From the NCBI RefSeq assembly GCF_000425345.1, contig NZ_AUDG01000047.1, positions 1 to 34,094 on the forward strand: a DNA stretch of 34,094 bases. Reading direction: 5' to 3'. A program made the translations under genes and the position numbers. Below, piece by piece: positions 14,732 to 25,444 of the stretch. The number at the start of each line of letters is the position of its first letter. Position 1 is the first letter of the stretch. Origin of the DNA: Rheinheimera baltica DSM 14885 (lineage in GTDB: Bacteria; Pseudomonadota; Gammaproteobacteria; Enterobacterales; Alteromonadaceae). The notes below the pieces were generated by a model. That model did no database searches. It was not told the DNA's origin and saw only the letters and a program-made list of their open reading frames with translations.

Positions 14732-16282
14732 TTAAACCTTTGCCGTAAAACAATGCTGTTTAACGTGTTCAGCAATACCCACACCTGCTTCTGACATCGT
14801 TAAATACGTTTGATCTGCACCAGCACCAATAATATCGCGCGCTTCGTCATCATGCATACTATGCGATACTATAAATCCTTTGAAACCGGCATTACGTAAC
14901 TTTCTTGCTGCAATAACTTTGGCTTCAACATCATTCATGCTTAAAATCACAGCCTCAACGGCACCAAAATGTAAATCTTGCCAAAATACCTGATCTTCAG
15001 CATCAGCATAAAAAATATTGATACCCTTATGCTGGTGTTGCAATACCTTGGCGGGATCCGAATCCATAGCAATAATTTTTCGGCTGCCTTGCAAATAATT
15101 ATAGGCGGCACTGCCCGTGCGCCCCATCCCCATTATTAACACCTCAGCATCACCCAGTGATACAGGTTGCTCATCCGGGTGATGAATATTGCGCTCAAAT
15201 TTCAGCAGCCGGTTACACAGGCGATCATAAAGCGGATGCGCTAAGCGATTTAGCGGCGCAGAAATGACAAACGATATTGCCACCGTTAATGCTAATGGAA
15301 TTAACCACTCAGGTAACACTACACTGGCTACAATCAGGCCAAACTCACTATAGTTTGTCAGGCTGATACTGGTTAAAAATGCACTTCGCGCACGCAGTTT
15401 AAACATAATTAACAGCAGGAAAAATAACATGGCTTTAACCGGCAGTAATAACGACATTACACCGGCAAATAACCAGGCATTGGCATCGGGCAAACCATCA
15501 ATGCCAATTTGCAGAAAAAAACCAACCAGGAAAAACTCTTTTATGCTCCACAAAGATTTAGACAATTCACCCGCTCTGGCGTGCTTGGCTAACATAGCGC
15601 CAAACACCAAGGCACCCAGCTCAGAACTTAACCCTACTAACTCAAAACCCTGACCACCAATAACCAGCGCCAGCAACAAACCAAACAAGATAAGTAAATC
15701 TTCATGACCACTGGCATCAAGTAATTTATACAACACGGGCCGCAGTAACGGTAACGCAAAGACCATTAGCGCCCAAGGTGAAGGTATAGTGCCATTTGCC
15801 AGACTCATGACCAACAGCGCCAGTAAATCCTGCATAATCAAAATGCCGATGGCCACCCGGCCATGAAAAGCGCGGATCTCTCGCTTCCCTTCCAACACTT
15901 TAGCCGCAAGCACGGTGCTGGAAAATGCCAGCGCTACAGCAAGCATCAATGCCTGATACCAGCTTACATCAAAAATTAACAGAACTGCCGGCAGAGTTAG
16001 CAGAATAGACAGTGCAAAGTGCAGCATACTGCCACCTAGCACCTCGGGTTTACCCAGGCTGCGGACATTGAGTTTTAAACCAACAGTAAACAGCAATAAC
16101 AGCACGCCTAAATGCGCGACATGATGAATAATTGACGGCCCCTCTGGCGGCAAATTAAATTCTGACGCCGTCGCGGATATAACAAAACCTGCCAATAAGT
16201 AACCCACTAACGGGGGTAAGCCGATAGCCCGAACCGCCAAACCTAATGAGAATGCAAAACCAATCCAGACAGCTTCAAGCAT
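14732..16282 (-). CDS. CPA2 cation:proton antiporter with TrkA-N domain (KefB/YbaL-like)
   Basis: A 516-residue inner-membrane antiporter, probably K+/H+ exchange. About 12 hydrophobic helices fill residues 1-370, including the family segments LPPLVGYLLAGFVIS, AFSSTVLAAKVLE and LSSELGALVFGAMLA. A cytoplasmic RCK/TrkA-N Rossmann domain follows (about 390-510) with the nucleotide-binding loop IMGMGRTGSAAYNYL and an acidic residue after the second strand (AMDSD). No KefF/KefG-type ancillary gene adjoins it. Substrate specificity (K+ or Na+) cannot be read from sequence alone. The ATG follows ATAGGG. Confidence 0.9.
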   Translation of the reverse strand: MLEAVWIGFAFSLGLAVRAIGLPPLVGYLLAGFVISATASEFNLPPEGPSIIHHVAHLGVLLLLFTVGLKLNVRSLGKPEVLGGSMLHFALSILLTLPAVLLIFDVSWYQALMLAVALAFSSTVLAAKVLEGKREIRAFHGRVAIGILIMQDLLALLVMSLANGTIPSPWALMVFALPLLRPVLYKLLDASGHEDLLILFGLLLALVIGGQGFELVGLSSELGALVFGAMLAKHARAGELSKSLWSIKEFFLVGFFLQIGIDGLPDANAWLFAGVMSLLLPVKAMLFFLLLIMFKLRARSAFLTSISLTNYSEFGLIVASVVLPEWLIPLALTVAISFVISAPLNRLAHPLYDRLCNRLLKFERNIHHPDEQPVSLGDAEVLIMGMGRTGSAAYNYLQGSRKIIAMDSDPAKVLQHQHKGINIFYADAEDQVFWQDLHFGAVEAVILSMNDVEAKVIAARKLRNAGFKGFIVSHSMHDDEARDIIGAGADQTYLTMSEAGVGIAEHVKQHCFTAKV

Positions 16283-16444
16283 AAACCCTATCCATTTATA
16301 TTCAATTTCAATATTTTAGCGCATGTAGATACTATTGATATTAATGTAGATCATTTACCAATTCTCGCTTTGAACACAGCAAGGTGTCGTTTGCGCCAAG
16401 GCTGCGCTATTAATAGCTAGCACACTACCGCTTGCATTACCCCC

Positions 16445-16690
16445 CTAACCCGATCTCAACAGCTTTTTAGCCGCCAACCATTCTGCCTGAGTAATGGGAC
16501 GGGTTTCCGTGTCAGGGAAATTCTGGCTGGTGGCTTCATGCATTCTTATAGCAACCTTTTGTAATATAGCGGAATTTTCTTCATCTGTCCGTCTATTCCA
16601 ATCCACTATTTCACTAATATGGCGATAACAGCCAACACACACTTTTTCACTGTTTAAACGGCAACAGGCGACACATGGTGATTCAATCAA
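16445..16690 (-). CDS. DUF1289 family cysteine-motif protein
   Basis: A small protein with the DUF1289 core SPCVACCRLNSEKVCVGCYR-HISEIVDW: four cysteines in a CxxCC...CxxC arrangement suggest a metal or Fe-S site. The core begins almost at the N-terminus in the family. I therefore chose the TTG at 16690, which has AGGAG 8 bases upstream and gives 81 residues (MIESPCVACC...). The ATG at 16744 would add 18 residues but has no ribosome-binding site. The C-terminal part ends RPITQAEWLAAKKLL. It may form a unit on its own. The molecular function is unknown. Confidence 0.78.
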   Translation of the reverse strand: MIESPCVACCRLNSEKVCVGCYRHISEIVDWNRRTDEENSAILQKVAIRMHEATSQNFPDTETRPITQAEWLAAKKLLRSG

Positions 16691-16841
16691 AGACCACACT
16701 CCTAAATTTATCGGCTCTGGGGAGAATTCTACCGCAAGCGCCATCTGAATGACTTAACTCTATTGTCAGTTTGTGTCACTCTGCAAAAGCAGCATACTAA
16801 CGATGATAATAAATAGCTTAAGACTATACAGGAACCGCCCT

Positions 16842-19800
16842 ATGAAACGCTTCACTCCTTCTTTACTTGCACTGGCTGTTAGCAGTTTTGTGCTACAGGC
16901 AGAAACTGAACCAGCCGCAACCTGGGATGTTAATGCGCCACAAGGACAATTTGAAACAGTCAACATTAAGGTATCCCAAGGCAGCTGGATGAACATTAAT
17001 GTCAGCCCGGATGGTAAAACCATAGCATTTGATTTACTAGGCGATATTTACACTATGCCCATTTCGGGCGGCGATGCAACTTTACTGACGGCAGATATTG
17101 GTTGGCAGATGCAGCCCGTTTTTAGCCCTGATGGTAAATATATTGCTTATACCAGTGATGAAGGTGGCGGTGACAATATTTGGCTGATGAATGCCGATGG
17201 CTCTTCGCCTCGCGCTATTACCAATGAAACGTTTCGCTTGCTCAACAGCCCAGCGTGGAGCCCAGATGGTGAATTTATTGTCGCCCGTAAGCACTTTACT
17301 GCCAGCCGATCACTAGGTGCTGGTGAAATTTGGCAGTACCACAAAACCGGTGGCAGTGGCATTATGTTAACAGGCCGGCCAAATGATCAAAAAGATTTAG
17401 GTGAGCCAGCATTTTCTCCCGACGGTAAATACATATATTTTTCACAAGACGATACGCCAGGTAAAACCTTTCACTACAGTAAAGACTCTGAAAGCGGCAT
17501 CTATAAAATTAAACGCTTCGAACGAGCAACTGGCGAATGGGATGTCGTGTTAGAAGGTGCCGGAGGCGCTATTCGTCCAACGCCCTCACCTGACGGTAAG
17601 TATTTGGCATATATTCGCCGGGTAGATTTTCAAAGTACGCTTTTTTTATATGATTTAACCAGCGGCGAACATATAAAATTGTATGACGGCTTAGACCGGG
17701 ATATGCAAGAAACCTGGGCGATTCATGGTGTTTACCCCACCCTTAGTTGGACGCCAGATAACGCATCACTGTTGTTCTGGGCCGGTGGCGACATTAAACA
17801 GCTAAACGTAGCTGACAAAGCCGTTAAAACCATCGCGTTTAATGTACAAACCAGTAAGCAAATTCAGACGGCCGTGCGCGTAAAACAAGATATTGACAAA
17901 GAGCAGGTTGAGACAAAAATGCTGCGCTTTGTAAAAGTATCGCCAGACGGTGAGCAAGCGGTATTTACCGCACTTGGCCATCTCTATATTACCGATGTCA
18001 ACGATCCTAAACCCAAGCGTTTGACCAAACAAAGCACTGATTTTAGTTTTATCCGCAATTTTCCCGTGACGGCAAGCAACTGGTTTATGTCAGTTGGAAT
18101 GACAATAAGCAAGGCGCGGTAAACACGTTAAACCTGCGTAATGGCCGTATTACCAAGTTAACTGATGAACCTGGTAAATACGTTGAGCCTGTATTTAGCC
18201 CGGACGGCAAAACAGTGATCTATCGTAAAACAGGCGCAGGCAGCCTGTTACCAAAGCAGTGGTCACTCAAAACTGGTTTGTACAAAATCAGCAGCAAAGG
18301 TGGTACTCCCGAGCTTATTAGCGCCAATGGGCGTAACCCCATGTTTGGCGCAGACAATGACGCGGTGTATGCCATGGATTATGACAAAATGCCCAGTCTT
18401 ATCCGTATCGACCTTAACAAACAGACACAACAGACACTATACACGGCAAAATTTGGCACCGAGTTTATCCTCTCTCCCGACGGTAAATACCTGGCCTTTG
18501 CCGACCGGTTTAAAGTATTCGTTACGCCATTTACTGAGCGCGGCAGTGCAATAGATATCAGCGGTAACGATAAACAATTTCCAGTGAAACAACTCTCAGT
18601 GCGTGCCGGGGAATTTATTAGCTGGAGCGGCAATAGCAGAAACCTGTATTGGAGCCTTGGCCCTGAACTTTACCATGCCAGCATTGAAGGCCTGTTCGAT
18701 TTTAGTGAGCAAACTGATTTCGCTGCCAAAAATGGTATCAATCTTGGTATTACGGTACCGGCTGACATACCGCGTGGCACCGTGGCTTTTGTTGGTGGTC
18801 AGGTGATTACCATGAATGGCGACGAGGTGATACAAGATGGCGTAGTGCTGGTTGAAAACAATAAAATTAAGGCCGTTGGTACGCGTGAAAACGTTAAAGT
18901 GCCAACTAACGCTAAGGTGTTTGATATTAGCGGTAAAACGATAATGCCTGGCTTATTTGACGCTCATGCCCACGGCAGTCAGGGTACCAATCAAATTACA
19001 CCTCAACAAAATTGGCAAAATTATGCCTCGTTAGCCTTTGGTGTTACTGCGATTCACGACCCGTCAAATGACACCCGCGAAGTGTTTGCTGCCAGTGAAA
19101 TGCAGCAGACCGGGCGTATTGTTGGGCCACGTATTTTCTCAACCGGCACTATTTTATATGGCGCTGAAGGTGCAGGGTACACATCGCACATTGATAGTCT
19201 TGACGACGCTAAGTTTCATTTAGAGCGTTTACAAAAAGCCGGCGCCTTTAGTGTTAAAAGTTATAACCAGCCAAGACGCAACCAGCGGCAACAGGTAATA
19301 CAGGCCGCACGCGAGCTTAATATGATGGTGGTGCCGGAAGGCGGCTCGTTAATGCAGCATAACCTTACTATGATTGTTGATGGCCATACGACAATTGAGC
19401 ATGCTCTGCCTGCTGCTAAGGTGTACGACGATGTAAAACAACTTTGGCAAGCCAGCAAAACAGCCTACACGCCAACACTCGTGGTGGCCTATGGGGGTAT
19501 TTGGGGCGAGAACTACTGGTACGACAAAACCGAAGTATGGAAACATCCGAAACTACGCACTTATGTACCAATGTATGAGCTGGCCCCTCGTAGCATGCGC
19601 CGCCCCAAAGCACCTGATAACCACTACAACCATTTCGCCGTAGTAAAAACGGCTAAAGAACTAAGCGATATTGGTGTAGTCGCCAATATTGGTGCACATG
19701 GCCAACGCGAAGGTTTAGGCGCCCATTGGGAGATGTGGATGTTTGCTCAGGGTGGGATGAGCCCGCTGGAAGCGTTGAAAACCGCCACCATTAATCCAGC

Positions 19801-20014
19801 CAAAACGTTTGGCATGGATCATCAGTTAGGTTCCCTGGAGGCTGGTAAACTGGCTGATTTAATCGTTATCGATGGTAATCCGCTTGAAGATATCCGTTTG
19901 AGTGACCGCGTTAGCCATACCATGGTGAACGGCCGTTTATTTGATGCCAATACCTTAAACGAAATCGGTCTGCGTGAGCGCAAACGCGCACCTTTTGAGT
20001 TTGAGCCACGATAA
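16842..20014 (+). pseudogene. Exported TolB-propeller/amidohydrolase, interrupted by one frameshift
   Basis: Reconstructed as about 1057 residues. It has a signal peptide (MKRFTPSLLALAVSSFVLQAE), many PD40/TolB-like propeller repeats (SPDGKTIAFD, SPDGKYIAYTSD, SPDGKYIYFSQD and others), then a metal-dependent amidohydrolase domain: DAHAHGSQG with the HxH ligands, SVKSYNQPR, HTTIEHALP and GAHGQREGLGAHWE, closing LEAGKLADLIVIDGNP. The frame breaks at a T-run at 18047-18050. Before it the reading is DFSF; after it, in the +2 frame, YPQFSRDGKQLVYVSW continues the propeller perfectly. One extra T restores the gene. A true mutation or a homopolymer sequencing error are both possible. AGGA precedes the ATG. 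Confidence 0.85.
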
Positions 20015-20025
20015 ACAACCTATGA

Positions 20026-20058
20026 TAAAAAGGCCCATCGGATGATGGGCTTTTTATC
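20026..20058 (+). terminator. Rho-independent terminator
   Basis: GCCCATC (20033-20039) pairs with GATGGGC (20044-20050), flanked by AAAAAG on the left and TTTTT on the right. It lies 18 bp after the amidohydrolase stop. The symmetric A and T runs allow it to work for the convergent metalloprotease gene as well. Confidence 0.9.
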
Positions 20059-20097
20059 AGCTAGCCGCAGTGTAATGCATTGCAGCTTTTGTCTCTG

Positions 20098-22860
20098 TTA
20101 GTTAACCACTCTGATCCGACGCCAGGCTAATAACATCAAAGCCGGTAACAGATAAAACAGGCTGCCTCCACCGCCTTCAGGCTCTGTCGGTTCGGGTTGC
20201 ACTTCTGGCGCAGAGCGCGTCGCGTCCAGAGGGAATGCATCTTGCTTATTTCCCACACCGTCACCATCGGTATCATTAGACGCATCAAATGGTGCCAAAT
20301 CTAACAACGCACCCACAATGGCAATTGACACCGGATTATTTACACCGGCACTTTCAGCTGAGGCAACCACGCCTATCGGCGCACCATTGCTACCGCTGTA
20401 TTTCAATATCTGGTTGGTGTCTGAACTGCACAGATAAACATCACCGGCGTTATCCACTGCGATACAACCCGGCATACCGAGGCCACCGCTACCTGCACTG
20501 ATAAATTCCCCGCTATACTGGCCAGTTGCACTAAAACGCGTGACATTTCGACTACCTGCATTTGTCACCAAAATACTACCATCCGCCATTTTTGCCAAAT
20601 GCTCAGGCTTATCTAAACCAACACCCTGCGCCCAAACCGTTGATTGATTGTTAGTCGTGGTCACTGAGTAACGTAGTAGCTGGTTAGTATCGCGCTGAAC
20701 TAACAGGTTATGACTGTCCGTTAATGCCAAGGTATCACGATAAATATTGGTGTTGTTAGATAGCAGTTGAACAGAAGACGTAGCGCTGTTACCAAACTGA
20801 AATACATTGATATACGACGGTGCCAAACCATTTGATACGTACAGTCGGCTTTGCGCTTGTGTGTCACCGGTTTTTACCAAGTGAGCAGCAAAATTACTAC
20901 TTAGCTCAAACCGCGGTATTAAAGTATCAACTTCTTTGGTATGCCGGTTAAGCCTAAGCACATCACTAAACTGGACAAAAGCTAACTGCCCCGCACCTAG
21001 ATCAACCAGATCGGAACGGAACGTTATGCCCCCAGCAGGTGCCTGATACAACGTATCTTCAAAGCCGCCTTCAGGTAAACTAAACAACTGAATACTACCA
21101 CTACCCGCATTGACAACAATAAGTTGCTGCATACCATCAGCACGGCGGTCAAAATCGTCCACGCCGTCATTGTCGTTATCATAATCGAAACGATTGCCTA
21201 CACCATCACCGTCTGTGTCAGCCGCATCCTGAACATTAAACGGTAGCTGATCACTATTGTCTCCAACACCATCGCCATCAGAGTCTGTTGAAGCCGTTGC
21301 ATCAAATGGAAGATCGTCTGACACATCTGGCACACCGTCATTGTCATCGTCCGGATCAGCATTATTGCCAATACCGTCGTTGTCGAAGTCGGCCCATTCT
21401 GAGGCATCATTTGGAAACACGTCGGCATTATCACCAACACCATCGTTGTCCGAATCATCGGTCTCTGTTACATCAAAGGGGTATGCGTCATATAAGTCTG
21501 TAACACCATCGCCATCAGTATCCGGATCGCTTGGTGGCGGGATATTAACCACAGCGTTGGATACTGCAGCACGTAATCCTGCATTGGTTGCAGCAAAAAA
21601 GTTTACTGCTGACGCATTGTCTGCTTGCTCAATATCACCGCATGCGATGGCTGCACAATTTAATCTCGGGTTTGAAAACCGGGGTAATCCATAGTTACGG
21701 TTAATATCGCCAGTACCAATTGAACTCATAACTGTATTAAATTTACCCGTTACAATCAAAGCACCGGCAGCAGGTAATGCCCCGACACTTTCACCGTTTC
21801 TATATTGATGACCTGCACCAAAATTATGGCCAATTTCATGCGTAAAGGTGTCTAAACAATTTGAGCCACCACTAATACCTACGTTACTGATATTAATAAG
21901 AACATCGGGCACAGATTGCGGAAAATAAGCCACACCGCACACGCCTCGCTCATTTAACTCATGTAGCCTAATCATTGACACAATGTCGGCGCCGTATTGC
22001 TCACGCAAAGCGGCGACATTATTCAAGCTGCTATCCGGTTGCGTGGCGTTATTACCATCCAGGGCAAATCGTAAATCATCCAGCGCAGTAAAATTTGACG
22101 GCTGGTTATAGTTTACAAACTGACTGTGTACCAAGCGCAACTGTACGTCGATACCACTGTCAACAAAAGACTGATTTGCCTTCGCAACCAACAGATTCAT
22201 TAGCGTATCGGCCAGCCCGTCAGGGTATTGCTCTAACACTTCACTGGCATACAGCATCATAATGTCGACAATGGTAAAGCTGCTTTGTGCATCATACTGC
22301 GTCGTTGCAGGATGGGATTGCTTTGATGTGGTCGCGGCAAAATGTAGCTCAGGCATCACCACATCATTTTCATAAGATGGCGCTGCCAGGCCGGCCTGGC
22401 TCAAGTTAACCAGATAGACCTGATTTCCTTTCTGCAATACCATGCTATGGCCTGATACACCGACAATTTCACCTATAGCGCCGGTTTTACCTTGTGTCAG
22501 TATAACCTTATGTGGCTTACCATTAAGCTGCACCACCCCGGATACGGTGACATCACCGTTGTCGTGCCTGATACTATGCTTAATTTTAACATCGAGCTTG
22601 CCACCCGCCTGCGGCAGGCTAAGTTGCATTACACTCTTGTCCAGCGTTGTTACTAGTAGCGAATTATCAGCACTATATTGCCCGTGCCCGCCTTTTTGCT
22701 CACCAAGGTCAAACCGGCTAATAGCCGATATGGGGATATTCTGTAATGCTTTGGGTAAACTTTGTGCTTGTGTCCCGGCTGCGCTAACAGGCGCACTTTG
22801 AAGTAAAATCAGGCCAACAGACAGCGCCAGCAATGTTGGTAAACCCTTGAAAAATCTCAC
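20098..22860 (-). CDS. Secreted zinc metalloprotease with TSP3 repeats and GlyGly-CTERM anchor
   Basis: A 920-residue secreted protein with a GTG start, AAGG upstream and signal peptide MRFFKGLPTLLALSVGLILL. A reprolysin-like (M12B-type) catalytic domain is marked by HEIGHNFGAGH, zinc ligands His341, His345 and His351. About five thrombospondin type 3, Asp-rich calcium-binding repeats follow (about 445-580; units such as DTDGDGVTDLYDAYPFD). Next comes a six-bladed propeller-like region (about 590-860), and one more calcium repeat precedes the tail. The C-terminus is a GlyGly-CTERM signal: GGGGSLFY, a hydrophobic helix and WRRIR. Such tails are processed by rhombosortase after type II secretion. 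No rhombosortase is in the window. Confidence 0.88.
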   Translation of the reverse strand: MRFFKGLPTLLALSVGLILLQSAPVSAAGTQAQSLPKALQNIPISAISRFDLGEQKGGHGQYSADNSLLVTTLDKSVMQLSLPQAGGKLDVKIKHSIRHDNGDVTVSGVVQLNGKPHKVILTQGKTGAIGEIVGVSGHSMVLQKGNQVYLVNLSQAGLAAPSYENDVVMPELHFAATTSKQSHPATTQYDAQSSFTIVDIMMLYASEVLEQYPDGLADTLMNLLVAKANQSFVDSGIDVQLRLVHSQFVNYNQPSNFTALDDLRFALDGNNATQPDSSLNNVAALREQYGADIVSMIRLHELNERGVCGVAYFPQSVPDVLINISNVGISGGSNCLDTFTHEIGHNFGAGHQYRNGESVGALPAAGALIVTGKFNTVMSSIGTGDINRNYGLPRFSNPRLNCAAIACGDIEQADNASAVNFFAATNAGLRAAVSNAVVNIPPPSDPDTDGDGVTDLYDAYPFDVTETDDSDNDGVGDNADVFPNDASEWADFDNDGIGNNADPDDDNDGVPDVSDDLPFDATASTDSDGDGVGDNSDQLPFNVQDAADTDGDGVGNRFDYDNDNDGVDDFDRRADGMQQLIVVNAGSGSIQLFSLPEGGFEDTLYQAPAGGITFRSDLVDLGAGQLAFVQFSDVLRLNRHTKEVDTLIPRFELSSNFAAHLVKTGDTQAQSRLYVSNGLAPSYINVFQFGNSATSSVQLLSNNTNIYRDTLALTDSHNLLVQRDTNQLLRYSVTTTNNQSTVWAQGVGLDKPEHLAKMADGSILVTNAGSRNVTRFSATGQYSGEFISAGSGGLGMPGCIAVDNAGDVYLCSSDTNQILKYSGSNGAPIGVVASAESAGVNNPVSIAIVGALLDLAPFDASNDTDGDGVGNKQDAFPLDATRSAPEVQPEPTEPEGGGGSLFYLLPALMLLAWRRIRVVN

Positions 22861-23018
22861 ATGAAATCGCCTTCAATAAAATATTGTTGCGATTAAGCTA
22901 GCAGTTAAAACCGGTACTGTAAACATAATAACAACAACTACATGTCATTATGTAGCCAACATTTCACATTGTCTTGTTAGCTAAATCTCAACCAGGAATA
23001 TCGTTTAAAAAAACGTAT

Positions 23019-24461
23019 TTACGGATTAAGTAGCAACAATAATTGGTTTCGCTGCTGTTCGTCTTCCAAGCTGTCAAACGGTAACACCAGATCGTCTTTA
23101 CCATTACCGGTTAAATCAAACAGCCGCGCTTTACGCGCATCCCTTGGCAGGTTTAGTTTAATGCGTTCACTGCGCCTGCTAAATAACCGCTTATCTTCAT
23201 GCTGGTATATGCGCAGCTCATCCCCGCCATCACCTACCAGTAATGACTTCTGGCCGCTACCTTGGGTGTCTGCGACTAAAAATAGCGGCATATCATAGCG
23301 AAAATTACTAATACTGACATCGATGGTAGCTTGCTGACGAAAATCGGCTTTTTCTGGGTACTGCCGCTGTGCATTCAGCAAGTAAAAATCAATATCTAAA
23401 TTAGCACTGCCCCGCAGCAGCACACGGATAATGGTACCTAAGCCAAAATCTGTGCTGGGAATATAAAAATCTTTGCGGCCATCATTATTGATATCATCGA
23501 TGACGACATCTATTGGCGATGTCTCTGTGGTAATAAACGTATCTGGCTCTGCGTTAAAAATCAGGCCAGTTCCAGATTTAACACCGAAATGAATACGAAA
23601 ACTATTGTTACGTTCCAATGCATCGGCCAGTTGCTCGCGGTTAATTACCAAATCCGGTATGCCATCGCCGTCGATATCGGTAATATCACGCAAAGTATCA
23701 ATATTTTGACCATTGTAGCTGCGTCCCGCATCATTTCGCTGGTCAGCCTCTTCCTCTGTGGACAAGGACACAGGCCAACTCATTTGTAGTGGTTCTGTAG
23801 AAAAGCTGCCATCTGGCTGTTGCAGGAAAAGCTGAAATTTACCTTGCGAGACAAAGACCAGATCACTTCGGGAGTCCTGATTAACATCAACAATATAATG
23901 TTTTCGTGGTGTGTAATCTGGGCTATCTCTCCAGCTTTGTACCAAAGCGGGGATCTGCAAGGCATAATGTTTAAAACTGCCATCCTGTTGTTGCCGATAC
24001 AAATGGGTCTGCTGAAAGTCTGAGACAAGAAAATCACTTAAGCCGGAACCCAGTTCAACAACAAAGTCGGCACTTCGCAGCCGGTTTTTGTCCAGCACGC
24101 GGTAGATGGATTCAGAAGCAACCAATAACTGAGCATGACTGGCATCTTCTGACAAGCGGCTAATCCCTTTTAAGCCTAGAAATATCAGTTGTGATTGGCT
24201 TTCTCCTGCTAATAATGCCTTAGAAAAAAATTGCGCCGTCTCTGGTACAGGTAATAAACGGCTGCTGTAATCGGTTAAATTAACCTGACTTAGCCAGCGG
24301 GAAAATTGACTGTAGCCGGATACCAGTAACTGCTTTCGCTCAGGCAGCAGCAATATGTCACCGTTTGGGGGATGTGGTAGGCTAATTTTTTTGAGTTCAG
24401 TGTCTGCTGCATTAATAGGGGCTGCAAGCATTAGTAAAAACAAGGGGATAACTGACTTCAC
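23019..24461 (-). CDS. Exported FG-GAP/VCBS-type repeat protein
   Basis: About 480 residues. A signal peptide (KSVIPLFLLMLAAPINAAD) is followed by a propeller-like body with several calcium-type loops typical of FG-GAP/VCBS repeats: DVNQDSRSDLVF, DIDGDGIPDLVI, DINNDGRKDFYI and DLTGNGKDDLVL. It has no enzymatic motif I can recognise. The start is uncertain: GTG at 24491, ATG at 24473 or GTG at 24461. The last gives the cleanest signal peptide and has AAAGGA 11 bases upstream. Same strand and same secreted theme as the metalloprotease downstream, separated by 158 bp. Confidence 0.8.
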   Translation of the reverse strand: MKSVIPLFLLMLAAPINAADTELKKISLPHPPNGDILLLPERKQLLVSGYSQFSRWLSQVNLTDYSSRLLPVPETAQFFSKALLAGESQSQLIFLGLKGISRLSEDASHAQLLVASESIYRVLDKNRLRSADFVVELGSGLSDFLVSDFQQTHLYRQQQDGSFKHYALQIPALVQSWRDSPDYTPRKHYIVDVNQDSRSDLVFVSQGKFQLFLQQPDGSFSTEPLQMSWPVSLSTEEEADQRNDAGRSYNGQNIDTLRDITDIDGDGIPDLVINREQLADALERNNSFRIHFGVKSGTGLIFNAEPDTFITTETSPIDVVIDDINNDGRKDFYIPSTDFGLGTIIRVLLRGSANLDIDFYLLNAQRQYPEKADFRQQATIDVSISNFRYDMPLFLVADTQGSGQKSLLVGDGGDELRIYQHEDKRLFSRRSERIKLNLPRDARKARLFDLTGNGKDDLVLPFDSLEDEQQRNQLLLLLNP

Positions 24462-24539
24462 AAGCAGACACATCCTTTGCAAAATTAACACTGATTAACG
24501 TGTAGTAAACACTTTTGGTTCACTTTATGACTAAACAGG

Positions 24540-25328
24540 TTAAAGGTTTTGCCTGATCTTGTCTACTTCACCACTGTCGAGCATGTGTTGCCAATTTAGC
24601 TGCAACTGCTGATAAATATCTTTAGAAATAGCGTTGCGGCTAAACGCAAAATAAACCGGATTTTCGTGCAGTACAAACAACTTCACATAGCGACTGGCCA
24701 TATCGCCCTGGCGTAAAAGCTCATCTACTATAACCTCATCTTCAAGTGAGGCGATGACCCGGTCTGATGCCAACATAGCCAGTTTTTGTTGATTACCCGA
24801 TGCATAGAATATCCGTTGATCAATTAACGCATCTTGCTGCAGAAGTTGTTGCCACTGCGGGCCATAATAAGCGCCCTCAGTAACCGATATTAGCCCGCGC
24901 ATGCTTAGCAGCTGAAACAGGTCGGTTACTCTATGCTCTAAATCCCGCCGCCCCACTGCAACCATCCGTTCAATATGATGTGGTCCGACAAAATAACTAT
25001 ATTGTGCGCGTTCAGGAGTTTCAGACATGGCTATCATAACCGCAAGAGAACCCTCTTCTAGCATTTTAATCGCACGCCCTGCCGGTAATGCTACCGTGTT
25101 CATTTGACATGGCAGTGTTGCCAACAATGCGCTAAGTAGCTGATAAGAGTGCTGTGATAATTGGCTGTTATTGTGTGAGCCCGCTGCAATACTTTGTTGT
25201 TCTGACTCAACCCGCACACTAAGTTGGCAAGATGCATGTTGTACGACATATTGTTGCGCATTAACGTGCCAAGCATTCATCAAAATCTGCAGAGTAAAGA
25301 ATACGCGGACCAATTTTGACACGGGCAT
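24540..25328 (-). CDS. Periplasmic family-3 solute-binding-like protein
   Basis: A 262-residue protein with signal peptide MPVSKLVRVFFTLQILMNAWHVNA. The fold clues are those of bacterial SBP family 3 (amino-acid-binding-like): PAGRAIKMLEEGSLAVMIAMSETPER around residues 80-105, YSYFVGP, then LISVTEGAYYGP and the closing HMLDSGEVDKIRQNL. No ABC permease or ATPase is nearby, so it is an orphan, as are many such proteins in Alteromonadales. A role as sensor or accessory binding protein is possible. The ligand is unknown. The AAAGGCGG upstream supports this ATG. Confidence 0.78.
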   Translation of the reverse strand: MPVSKLVRVFFTLQILMNAWHVNAQQYVVQHASCQLSVRVESEQQSIAAGSHNNSQLSQHSYQLLSALLATLPCQMNTVALPAGRAIKMLEEGSLAVMIAMSETPERAQYSYFVGPHHIERMVAVGRRDLEHRVTDLFQLLSMRGLISVTEGAYYGPQWQQLLQQDALIDQRIFYASGNQQKLAMLASDRVIASLEDEVIVDELLRQGDMASRYVKLFVLHENPVYFAFSRNAISKDIYQQLQLNWQHMLDSGEVDKIRQNL

Positions 25329-25402
25329 TAAGCCGCCTTTCTATTAATACATAAATTGACTATAGCGCTGTAGCAAGTATGCGGCAAGTGGCGCAAATAC
25401 GC

Positions 25403-25430
25403 AAAAAGCCAGCAAGACGCTGGCTTTTTT
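25403..25430. terminator. Rho-independent terminator of the arginine catabolic cluster
   Basis: AAAAAGCCAGC (25403-25413) pairs with GCTGGCTTTTT around a short AAGAC loop, with T and A runs on both sides. It lies 15 bp after the DUF1338 stop on the minus strand. Confidence 0.92.
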
Positions 25431-25444
25431 AAAAACGCGACAGT

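Noticed and set aside
21257..21694. Long antisense ORF opposite the metalloprotease
   Set aside because: It mirrors the Asp-rich TSP3 repeats; codon periodicity of the repeats keeps the other frame open. No ribosome-binding site and no family.
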